Positions 50,701-60,533 of a stretch of DNA of 64,000 nt are shown here, piece by piece. The translations under genes and the position numbers were made by a program. Position 1 is the stretch's first letter; every line of letters begins with the position of its first letter. Source of the DNA: Casuarius casuarius (lineage: Eukaryota; Chordata; Aves; Casuariiformes; Casuariidae); contig PTFA01000042.1 of NCBI GenBank assembly GCA_003342895.1, forward strand, positions 4,343,423-4,407,422. The letters run 5' to 3'. A model generated the notes under the pieces. The model saw only the letters and a list, made by a program, of their open reading frames with translations, searched no databases and was not told the origin of the DNA.

Positions 50701-52677
50701 TTTTGCATATGTCAAGAAAGAGGCCAACAGCTTCTCCCATGTTCTTGGTACTGAAAATTGCATGTCCTGTGGGTCCCAACATGTAGCACCTGCCAGGATC
50801 TGATCCATGAATTTCAATACACTGTGTAAACATAGATATCTTTCTTATTCACTGACCACAATGAGACTCATCACTTCTCTTTACGTAAGAATGTGCATAT
50901 GCACTAAGCATGCAGTAAGAGGGCATATGGATGAAATCATGACGTTTTCTTGCCCAGAAAGAAACAATTAGATATGACCCTGTGTTTACTTCTTTGTTCC
51001 ACAAATTCTGCCACCACCTGGCTTTTGACTTGTGCTGCACTCTACGCAAACATAAGGCAATGAAGAAGTGGATCATGCAAGAAAAAGGAAAATTGCTGCT
51101 GAACGTAAAGGATGAGAATGAAGTAGGTTGAGAATACTAAATAAGGTAATAGGAAAAATAAAAGATCAGCAAATTATGCTGCGGCTTGTGCACTCACAGA
51201 CAGATATTTATGTTGCCATGTGAAAGAATTCTTATGTCATTGTTCCAAAAATATATCCAATGCTCGCACAGACAGTTACCACTTTAAAACATACAACAAC
51301 AGCAGCGGCAGCAACAAGCTTCCTAGTAATGCCCTCTCCATTTTGGACCATAGAGCATCATTACCAATATATCAAGGGCTAATATAACTTTTTAAAATTC
51401 ATGACAACTTACCAGCTGCTAGCATGCAACTTTCACAGCCACAGAAAACGATTGAAAACTACATTTTTTACTACTGCCTACATTGATGGGAGAGCAAATA
51501 TGGTGATGAAGGTCATACCAGAGTTATACATGACTTCAACATAAGAATTGTAAGTCTGCACACAAGAAAGGTAATTTCTTATATGAAATCAGCAGTACGC
51601 GGAATGCAGAGAATAAAAGAAAAAACTCTGTTGGTAAAGGAAGCTGAAGTGTACCTTTCTGAACACAAAGTCATCCAAAAACTATTACTAAATATTCTCT
51701 ACAGTTTCTGAACACACTTGGCCTTAAAAAAATTAATGTGCTTTTTATTTTATGCCTCAAACTGCATCAGATGAATTAAATGTACTCAAAATGGTATGAG
51801 CAATCTCTTAAGCACTGCCTAGGCTGAACAGTTTAACGACTAATCTGCTGCTTTAATATGAAGAGTAAAGGTTTAGTTTTTCCAATCATATGATACATAA
51901 TAATAGGGTTCATGTATTAGGCATCTCTCCCTGTCCATTGACAACATTATTTGAGGCATGCTCATAATGTTTTCACTTGATTAAAAAATCAGAAGCATAA
52001 GAACTTTGAATTTTTGTGTGTTACTGAGCTGGCAGTTTACATAACTTCATTCAATTTTATGCAATATGGGTGAAACGTAGTGATTTTTGTTAGTGTTCAA
52101 ACGTGCTGGCAAAACTTTGACACAGTATTTTTTTCTTTGCAGTAAGTATTAATGTTGGTTTGCATGTGTTATGAATAATGACACACACAAATAACATGCT
52201 GTACTTTATGACTCAATGAAATGCCTTCACAGAAATGATCGTGGTCAAATTTTGTTCACCAAATACTCTGGGGAGAACTTCTTTTGGGGATGGTTGGTGT
52301 TGTTTTATTTTAACAGTCTCTTCCTCACCACGCAAGGAATATACATTTGAGTGAAAGATTATTTGTATGTAATTTCAAGAAAGATAGATACCACCCTTTC
52401 CCCAACCCTGTATAAATATTTTGGTTTAGTCGTGTTTGAATCGTGGAGTCAATGAGTTTCATCCTTTGTTTCAATCATAATAGTGCGTTGTTTGAAGTTA
52501 CTGTTTCAAACCGAGATAGCTAGGCCTTTATTTTTCAAAGATGTTATTTCCCAAGACCCTTTATGCTGTGATCTTATAGATGGGCCCTACTGGAGTTTCA
52601 TTGTTAATTGTCTTTTAGGGGCACAAATCTACAGCCTCTTTTTTTAAATTCAAGACGACTGTGTTTATTTATGGGAT
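44756..52677. other. Non-coding intergenic DNA
   Basis: About 8 kb of AT-rich sequence with no named repeat and no supported gene. Open frames of 110 to 129 codons (46399-46731 minus, 48722-49111 plus) show no family features. Confidence 0.65.
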
Positions 52678-52680
52678 GGA

Positions 52681-52940
52681 ATGCAAATGAATTACTCGGC
52701 CAGATGTAGCTGGTACTGCAGGGACGTGAGAGAGCGGGAGGAGGCACAGGCCTGTCGACCATGCTGCATTCCTGAGCGTGGGCCAAACATGTGCACCGCT
52801 CTGCGGGCAAGGGCTGCTTCAGATGAGCGCAGCCCTACTGCTCACTGCCGCGGTGGGAGGAGGTATGTGCTTGCCCCAAACCGTGGAGACAGAGGCGCTG
52901 AGCCAACATGCAGATGAGCGCACGACGCACACACTGAAAG
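52681..52940. promoter_or_regulatory. Small CpG-rich patch with a perfect octamer motif, about 4 kb upstream of the ETS2 island
   Basis: Fifteen CpGs fall in about 260 bases. The patch opens with GGAATGCAAATGAATTA (52678-52694), which contains a perfect POU octamer ATGCAAAT overlapping a TEAD-like GGAATG, and holds CCGCGG and several GAGCGC/GGCGCT sequences. A donor-like GGAGGAG|GTATGT occurs at 52862/52863. It may be a proximal enhancer or minor promoter. This is composition and motif evidence only. Confidence 0.35.
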
Positions 52941-53779
52941 CACAATGGGGTTTTCACTCCCGTATGTCCTCTCCAGTGTCACAAGGGAAATTCTGGAGGA
53001 GTAAGTCATAATGTCTCTGGAGCTCTGGCTGCAATGCAGCCCTTCTGCATACCTTTCGCCTCTTTACGCTTTAAACCCGCATGTCTGTAGGATCTTCTTC
53101 CACTTCTGTTTTGGCACCAGTGAGAATTCTGTGTGCAGGCGCTGAGGAAAGCACTTCCCCGGGATGTTCCGACAATCAACTCTTGCTCTTCTCCTTCTCC
53201 CCATCTTTGCCAATGAACTCACAAATAAGCGTTGCAGCTGCTCAAATCAGAAATCTGGGGGCAAATTATGCCCTCAGACAAGTGGCCATTACCCTAAGTG
53301 CACTATGTCATGTACTTAAATACTTCAAAAAATCCTAGCAAGTCCCTTCACCTTAATTCGCTGTAACAAGAGGATTCTTTTTCAGCATATTTGTAAGATA
53401 CCATTCCAGAGAAAGGCAACAAAATAACCAAAAACAGCATCTGAACATTCTCTTGCGGTCCTTTAAAACAAGGACTTTATGAGCAAGAAGGACTGAAAAA
53501 AGGTCTTATCTACCTGGATTATCACAGAATTCCAATACAGTGACTTTGCAAAAATTTGTTCTTTAGTCTTTATCCTTTTTCTTTCCTTCTACCTTTCCAG
53601 TCAATTAGCACTGAATACCAGAGCTCATCCTCCTACAGTCCTGCAGAAAAGAAAAGCACCAGTGGGTTCACAACAAAAGTTCTCAAAAGTTTGCAGAGTG
53701 GTGCTGATATAATTATTCACCAATTTATACAGAACTCCTCCTCTTGCCTCTGTGATTGACAGTACACTAACATACATGC

Positions 53780-53799
53780 ATACACACACACACACACAA
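53780..53799 (+). repeat. Short (CA)n microsatellite
   Basis: About nine CA units are preceded by CATACATGCATA. This is ordinary simple sequence. Confidence 0.9.
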
Positions 53800-53959
53800 A
53801 GCGCAAAGCACAAATAAAAACTAAAGCAACAGTGAGGAGGATGGGTAATTCCTAGAGCAAAACACAAGAGTTTTCAACCAGAACAAAAACTACATCTTCT
53901 TTCACTTTGACTTTCCAGCTTAAAGATTTTACATTTTGAAAATTAGTAGTACAGAGGGA

Positions 53960-54250
53960 TCAGAGAATTACAGCACAGTCCGAGTTGGAAAGGATCTCTG
54001 GAGGAGTCTCTCTTCCAATCCTCTGTTCAAAGCAGGGCTAACTTCACAGTTACATCAGGTTGCTCAGGCCTTTGGCCAGTGGAGTTCAGGGAATCTCCAA
54101 GGATGACTTTTCCGCTCACACTGGGAACATTTATTTCCTTCTATCCAATTGGCATTTTCCCCACTGCAACTGTGCACCTCTCAGAAGACTCTGGCTCCTT
54201 CTTTGCTGTAACCTCCCATTAAGCAGATGGAAACAGCAAGATTTTTATAC
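53960..54250 (-). mobile_element. Diverged CR1 LINE 3' fragment
   Basis: The plus strand reads as a worn reverse complement of the CR1 3' end: GAGTTGGAAAGGATCTCTGG, CCTCTGTTCAAAGCAGGGC, CAGGTTGCTCAGG, TCTCCAAGGATGAC and AGACTCTGGCTCCTTCTTTG are each near matches to conserved CR1 blocks. It is more diverged than the two copies near 6-8 kb and has internal deletions. No coding frame survives. Its boundaries are approximate. Confidence 0.85.
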
Positions 54251-56391
54251 TAACAATAAGAATTATTTAAGGAAACTAACTATTCTTATATAATAAGAAT
54301 TACTTTGAAAATAAAAATTTTAATAGAGCAAAATACAGTCAAATTAATCATTTTGCTCTGGATCCCAGAACATTAATTTAGCAAGAAATAAACAACTCCC
54401 AGCCTTTCATCTTATCTTTTTGACAGATGTTTCCCATACATAAAGAGTGGCATAATTGTTTTTGTCAGTGTTATAATTAAAATCGCTATCCAGCTGACAT
54501 ACAGTTTTTAATGGTTTCCCTTAAGATTTTAACTGATGTTGCCTTATTAGATCAGGACTTTCCTGCAATATGAAATACCATCAGCACAGTCACGACTTTT
54601 CTCTCAGTCTCTCAAAGTCTACTGTCATAATTTGCCTGATAACATTTGACTATAGGGAATGAAATACAAGCCACCTTCCTAAATAGAAGAAAATGTATTA
54701 TGAAGAGTTTGGAATAAATACTGAAGAATCATATTCTGCAGCAACAGTTGCATGACCTGGCCTTTCCTGCAGCCAGAAATAGTCGGAAAACATAGAAGAG
54801 GGAGCCCTGACAACTGTGCCATCAACAGCTGAAGAAACTACAACTTTAACAGCAAAAATAATCACAGCTCAGACACATATGAAGGGTCATCTGAAATCTG
54901 GCGGGGAACTCAAAAGTAGCAGTTATTGGGTTCCTATTACAAGAAAAGTTACAACTATAGGACACTAGTGTTAATTTGAAATGGGAATTAATTTAAATAA
55001 AACAACATGCAATAGCAAGCTTAAATAACAGCTTTTTAAATGCAATTCCAGTCCCTAGTGTTCACTGAAATCTACAAAAGTTGAGGGTGGAAGCAACAAG
55101 AAATTGTGGCTCCAAGCTGTTCTTTCACTGTGGTTCTTTTCATTTACAGATATCAAAGACTGCATATAAAAATTGTGAGATGGGCATTCCACGATGCAGA
55201 CTGCGTTTCAGGTCCCCTGAGCATCCATACCAGGATGGCTGCTGGATGCACTGTGGCTTCATCCCTGCCAGAGCACGCAAAGTGATAGCATGCAAATACA
55301 TCTCAGCCCTACACACAAACAGGACACAGCTACAAGGTGCAATCAGGCCAGGGAGCTAGAAAGCACACTCGGATCCCCAAGCAAGATGCACCCCAAGTGG
55401 TTAGCAAGGCATAAAAAAGTCACTGTTAGGTACCAATTACCAATGTGGCAAAAGATTCAGAAAAGCTAAGCGGCTCCAATAACTGGTTAGCAGAATAAGA
55501 AAGACAATTCATGCCTCCTGACTTACAGTCCAGTGTCCTCCCACTGAATCTATCCTTGGGTAGTTTAGGGCCCCTTGCCACTTTCCCAGGGTGACTAGAT
55601 TTTTCAAGGTCCAAGGAATGCCAACCCTATTTTACTGACGGTGCAGTTTGGATTTGAAATTCACCTGGCAAAGCTGTCGGTACACCTTTCACACTGGATT
55701 TAGTTTATTATTAAGAAGCCCCCAAGGTGCAACGCAACATAACAGAATTGCTGAATTTCCACAGCAGCAAGTGTCACGGTTTACTTGTGAAAATATATTA
55801 TTGGTATGGATGCCCAGATTTTATGGCTTAATTCTTCTGATCTTAGATATTAATTAAAAAAAAAGCGTGGAAAATGCCCAGCACGAATTATCTCCAGGAT
55901 AGCCAAAGAAAAAACCTCTCTCTCTGAGTTGTCTTTCTTCTCCTCATGCTTTCCAGTAAATCAACTGGACCTCACTCATTGGTGCAGTTCTCTGCTTGTG
56001 CAAGCAAGTTAGGCTTAAACAAACTATTTCTCCCTTTGCAGAAAGGAGAAGTACCTCAAGGTAATCATGCTCCTGTGTTGACACATGGTTTAGCCACTGC
56101 GGGTTACCTAACAGACAGTTAGGAGCTAGTAGTGTTTACTTGAGCTGTCTCCTGTTAGTGCCCTCTGCATCCCTTGAACTGGCAGAGTCAGGTGAGGATC
56201 AGCTCAGGAAACCTCATGGGGGGCCTCGGCTTCCTCATACCACAACATCCCTCCTGCAACGTTGAAGAAGCCAGCCGGTGCCGTCTCACGGTTGCAAATA
56301 AGCATGAGAGACTTATGAAATGTTAATTTATCAGGTTAGTAGCAATACTTCCCTGGGACTAAAAAAAGGGGTGCCGTGGCTCTGGCTAAAG
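54251..56391. other. ETS2 proximal 5' flank, no gene seen
   Basis: AT-rich unique sequence between the diverged CR1 and the CpG island. No exon or strong motif cluster is recognised. GC content climbs in the last 200 bases. Confidence 0.6.
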
Positions 56392-56691
56392 CAACCAAAC
56401 CAAGGACACCCCAGTGAGGCCGCCCGGAGCTTCCAAAACCCTCCCGAGCAGGCAGGCTGCCAACGCTGCCGCTTTCAGCAAACTCGCTGAAAGCGGCGCT
56501 GCAGGGTGGACACCTGGGGTCCGGCTGCACTTTCCACGCGGAAATCAGGACTAAAGCACGCAAATCGTGCACCGGGCGGCAGGCCCCGCGCTTGCGCCGC
56601 TGCCCGGGCCGCACGGCAGCTCCCCGGGGGTAGCGGGGCCCCGCCGCGGCCCGGCTTCCCTCGGCGGGAGGTGGCGAAAACGGCGCGGCCC
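56392..56691 (+). promoter_or_regulatory. ETS2: CpG island, probable ETS2 promoter (5' part)
   Basis: Sequence composition changes sharply at about 56,390. By hand count there are 34 CpG dinucleotides from 56401 to 56691, against almost none in the kilobases to the left. It includes G/C boxes such as CCCCGGGGG near 56633 and E2F-like GGCGGGAG and TGGCGAAAA motifs near 56664-56680. The island runs into the assembly gap. Its position upstream of ETS2 exon 2, in the sense direction, makes it the likely ETS2 promoter. The precise start site and exon 1 cannot be placed because of the gap. No TATA box was recognised, which is usual for CpG-island promoters. Confidence 0.78.
56468..56497. repeat. 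Perfect 12-bp inverted repeat (hairpin) in the ETS2 CpG island
   Basis: GCCGCTTTCAGC at 56468-56479 and its exact reverse complement GCTGAAAGCGGC at 56486-56497 flank a six-base loop (AAACTC). The stem is 12 bp without mismatch and GC-rich. It could be a palindromic protein-binding site in DNA or, if transcribed, a 5' UTR or promoter-RNA stem-loop. Function is not known. Confidence 0.9.
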
Positions 56692-57675
56692 NNNNNNNNN
56701 NNNNNNNNNNNNNNNNNNNNNNNNNNNNNNNNNNNNNNNNNNNNNNNNNNNNNNNNNNNNNNNNNNNNNNNNNNNNNNNNNNNNNNNNNNNNNNNNNNNN
56801 NNNNNNNNNNNNNNNNNNNNNNNNNNNNNNNNNNNNNNNNNNNNNNNNNNNNNNNNNNNNNNNNNNNNNNNNNNNNNNNNNNNNNNNNNNNNNNNNNNNN
56901 NNNNNNNNNNNNNNNNNNNNNNNNNNNNNNNNNNNNNNNNNNNNNNNNNNNNNNNNNNNNNNNNNNNNNNNNNNNNNNNNNNNNNNNNNNNNNNNNNNNN
57001 NNNNNNNNNNNNNNNNNNNNNNNNNNNNNNNNNNNNNNNNNNNNNNNNNNNNNNNNNNNNNNNNNNNNNNNNNNNNNNNNNNNNNNNNNNNNNNNNNNNN
57101 NNNNNNNNNNNNNNNNNNNNNNNNNNNNNNNNNNNNNNNNNNNNNNNNNNNNNNNNNNNNNNNNNNNNNNNNNNNNNNNNNNNNNNNNNNNNNNNNNNNN
57201 NNNNNNNNNNNNNNNNNNNNNNNNNNNNNNNNNNNNNNNNNNNNNNNNNNNNNNNNNNNNNNNNNNNNNNNNNNNNNNNNNNNNNNNNNNNNNNNNNNNN
57301 NNNNNNNNNNNNNNNNNNNNNNNNNNNNNNNNNNNNNNNNNNNNNNNNNNNNNNNNNNNNNNNNNNNNNNNNNNNNNNNNNNNNNNNNNNNNNNNNNNNN
57401 NNNNNNNNNNNNNNNNNNNNNNNNNNNNNNNNNNNNNNNNNNNNNNNNNNNNNNNNNNNNNNNNNNNNNNNNNNNNNNNNNNNNNNNNNNNNNNNNNNNN
57501 NNNNNNNNNNNNNNNNNNNNNNNNNNNNNNNNNNNNNNNNNNNNNNNNNNNNNNNNNNNNNNNNNNNNNNNNNNNNNNNNNNNNNNNNNNNNNNNNNNNN
57601 NNNNNNNNNNNNNNNNNNNNNNNNNNNNNNNNNNNNNNNNNNNNNNNNNNNNNNNNNNNNNNNNNNNNNNNNNNN
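56692..57675. other. Assembly gap (984 N)
   Basis: The run of N lies inside the CpG island and probably covers the ETS2 transcription start, non-coding exon 1 and the exon 1 donor. Long open frames that cross it are artefacts, because N runs contain no stop codons. High GC content is a common reason for such gaps in bird assemblies. Confidence 0.99.
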
Positions 57676-60461
57676 TTTGTTTGCCTGGGGGTTTTTTAGG
57701 ACTATGGAGTTGTGTGGTGGACACTTACAGGGCTGAGTTTTCCCTAGTGAGCGATTCCCAGCTGACTTTAGCAATAGGCGAGTGCCTGGTTGTTGCTGGA
57801 AAGAAGTTGGTGATCAGAATTGAGGGGTATTAGTTAATAAGTGCCTGATCCTGTTGACCCTGTTCTGGTTCACCCCCTCAACTATGCGGGGGTGTCAAGG
57901 TGTCCTGCCAGTTAAACCAATTATGGCTGGCAAGTCGCAGTCATCGGCATTAGTAGAGGAGTTGGAAGTGAGGCCCAATCGTGTCCTACCGGAGTGTCTT
58001 TTGTGATCTTTCTCGGGCCAGCGGAAGGCCAACTTTAACCCTTTGTATCACAAACACCTGCATTGCCTTTTAGTCCTGTTTGGTTTGTGACACCTCTGAA
58101 AGTGTGTCCGATCTCCTGGACGTGTGTCTGATCTCAGGGCTGGAAACTTGTGTTGCCGATCGGTAGAAAGCTCATGTACGGTGAGAGAAGGCCACCGAAA
58201 TTTCTAACAACCCGAGAAGCCATGATTAGAAGCAGGAAGCTGGGATGCTAATACCTGGAGACCCTGAGCGTGTTTCGTATTGGACACAAGCTCTGTTGTC
58301 TAGTTTTCCGTAAGGTGCGCAGCACAGAGGCAAGGCCACAGAGCAAATGAGCAGTCTAGCATAGAAAAGCAGCAACTTGGGTTAATAAGCAATGCCGTGT
58401 AACGGAGGCTTGTTACAAACCTTTTGTCTCAGTACTCTAAACACTTCCAAAGAAAAACTTTAAAAAAAAAGTAGAATCCTGTCCCTGTTAATCAATTGGA
58501 AAATTCCTGACAGGGTTCATGTAAAGGCCAGGATTGCCCCTGAAATTGTCAGAAATTATATTTATAGTACAGACTGCAGATCAGAACTAAGATTGCTAAA
58601 AATATGTGTAGTGTTATCACAAATACCTTCCAATTGGTAAGGCTTTGATCTGGCTATCCCTTTATACGATAGCAGATATCAAAGGCAAAGCAAAGGGCAC
58701 TGTAAAATTGCCATTTTTTTTCTTTTTTAATGCCCAACTGAATACTGGGATAAACAGTTGTTTAAATTGTGGCAAATTCAATGATGAGATTAGAGACACT
58801 TGCTGCGTGAGTCTCATGCTGTGTAGAGTTCTTTGGTGCTCAACGAGATGTGTAGCTTGGATCAAATATTTGTATATGCTAAGTAAAATACATCAATCAG
58901 TATATTGCACTTTTGGGTAACATTAATGAAGTATAAGTCAACTATTCCTTTCCTATGCAGTTGGTTTATTTTATTTCAATTATAAGCCCCATATATCTAA
59001 CAACAGTGAAGTTGAAATGTGCCTTTCTGATTAAGGACTTTTGATTTTAAGTGATCAGATATATAAGAGGATGAAAACATTCCAAGTCTTTGGCTGTTGA
59101 ATTTTTTTTTCCCCCTCTTGGCTTGTATGGACAGATTTTTAGTGTGTTGTCATCTTAACACGCTGTGCTTGTTTTGTTAAGCTTTAATTTGCCATCTTCT
59201 TCTGAGCCAGTTTAAGATTGTATTTTGATTTCTCTGTGCTTTTCCAAAATCATTAAAATGGCTAGTAAGAGAAATCGCTTTGTAATAAGTAATCACAGTT
59301 TTGTGGAAATATTAATAACAACCCCTGTGACTCTTTATTTAAGTACAAATTTACATGTCCAGACAATTTCTGTGGAGCAAAAGAAATTATACAATGCTGT
59401 AGAAAAACTAGAAGGAAAAGTGTTGAGAGATGGCTTGCCTCAGTGTGGGCTGATAAGGTATCATTTACAGACACCTGAATTACAGCATCACGATTAAACC
59501 TGAACAATGGCCATAAACCTGGCTTGCTTCCTTATGTTTGATCTCTCACAGGTTAGTAAAAGGATGTGGATCTTATCACCGTATTCTTTCAGTCATGTAT
59601 AAGAGAACAAGTTATACAGGCATCATACAATCCTGTTCCTTGTGGTACAGGCAGCATGGTAGCTTTAACTTCAGTAGTACTGAAGTACTGTTATCTGTCC
59701 CGTTATCAACCCTTTAAGAGCATTTTGCTACATAAACACTTCCAATTTAAACTGAAGCCTTCCAAACGTTTATAAATATGTTAATCCTGTGCTTATGAAA
59801 TGTGCAAAATAACATGGTTTGGGGATGCTTTGTCTAGTAAAGGAAACAGATTGCTAGTATTTGGAATCGGCTTCTCTGATATTTCATAGAGNGCATGAGA
59901 CTGTGAAATGGATGAGTGCTAGAACGTGAAGGTAGACCATGATGAGTGCTCTGTCATTTGCCTTCTGTACCTTGGAAGGGAAAGACCAGAATGAGTCATG
60001 GCATGTGAGCAGGAATGTTGTAAACAAAGATCCCACAAAAGTTAATGTTTAAGATAACAAGTAAAAACTGGAAAACATCTCAAAGCAATAGATACTTGAT
60101 GGACATAGAACTTCTGTAGGCTTTTAAAACTATCTAACAGATCGAGATACTAAAGCCCTCATTTTCAGTGTCAGAAGTTGATCATCCTCTTCTTTTCTCA
60201 TAACAACAACAACAAAAAAACGTTAACTCCACTGACTTCTGTGAAGAGGCTTCCAGTTAAAAAGCTGCTTAAGCAAAACCAGAATCAGGCCCTGAATAGT
60301 CAGGATGTGAGTACCCTAGAGGAAAGCTTTCTTGGTATCTTATTGAAATAACACTCCCAATGAAGAAACATATAGTCCATGCTAAAGTAGTAAGATGCAT
60401 CTGTTAACGTACTTGCTTCCCCAGTAGCAGTGTTTTTCATGTGACGCCTTTCATTTTTCAG
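57676..60461 (+). other. ETS2: ETS2 intron 1 (partial, 3' part after the gap)
   Basis: This is non-coding sequence between the assembly gap and the exon 2 acceptor. The first 650 or so bases keep scattered CpGs, like the shore of the promoter CpG island, and then the sequence becomes AT-rich. It contains a 20-bp imperfect tandem duplication at 58102-58141 (GTGTGTCCGATCT then GTGTGTCTGATCT), an AP-1-type TGAGTCA at 59992-59998 and one ambiguous base at 59892. The intron's 5' end is probably inside the gap. A 90-codon open frame at 59225-59497 has no recognisable domain or supporting splice sites and is not called. Confidence 0.75.
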
Positions 60462-60533
60462 ATGAGTGATTTTGGGATCAGGAACATGGATCAAGTAGCT
60501 CCTGTGTCTAACATGTACAGAGGAGTGCTCAAG
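60462..60533 (+). CDS. ETS2: ETS2 coding exon 2 (N-terminal 24 codons, with start codon)
   Basis: ETS2 is a nuclear ETS-family transcription factor that binds GGAA-core DNA and acts downstream of Ras/MAPK signalling. The exon reads 24 codons in frame, starting MSDFGIRNMDQVAPV and ending in YRGVLK, which I recognise as the vertebrate ETS2 N-terminus (human begins MNDFGIKNMDQVAPV). It is bounded by a pyrimidine-rich acceptor (cctttcatttttcag) directly before the ATG and by a strong donor (AAG|GTGAGT) at 60533/60534. Its length is 72 nt, so it leaves in phase 0, matching the next exon. The ATG sits immediately at the acceptor, so the 5' UTR and upstream start context come from an exon 1 not seen here, probably inside the assembly gap. 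No catalytic or DNA-binding domain lies in this segment. The identification rests on the recognisable peptide, both splice sites and the fit with exon 3. Confidence 0.95.

Noticed and set aside
1..56000. ERG 5' exons on the minus strand
   Set aside because: ERG is the expected head-to-head neighbour of ETS2, but none of its recognisable N-terminal peptides appear in minus-strand frames here. It probably lies beyond the left edge.
56336..57774. Very long open frames of about 390-460 codons on both strands across the CpG island
   Set aside because: They are open only because the 984-base N gap contains no stop codons. The real sequence on either side gives short, unrelated peptides.
59225..59497. 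90-codon frame in ETS2 intron 1
   Set aside because: Lies inside a clear intron, with no domain recognised and no splice signals linking it to ETS2 exons.
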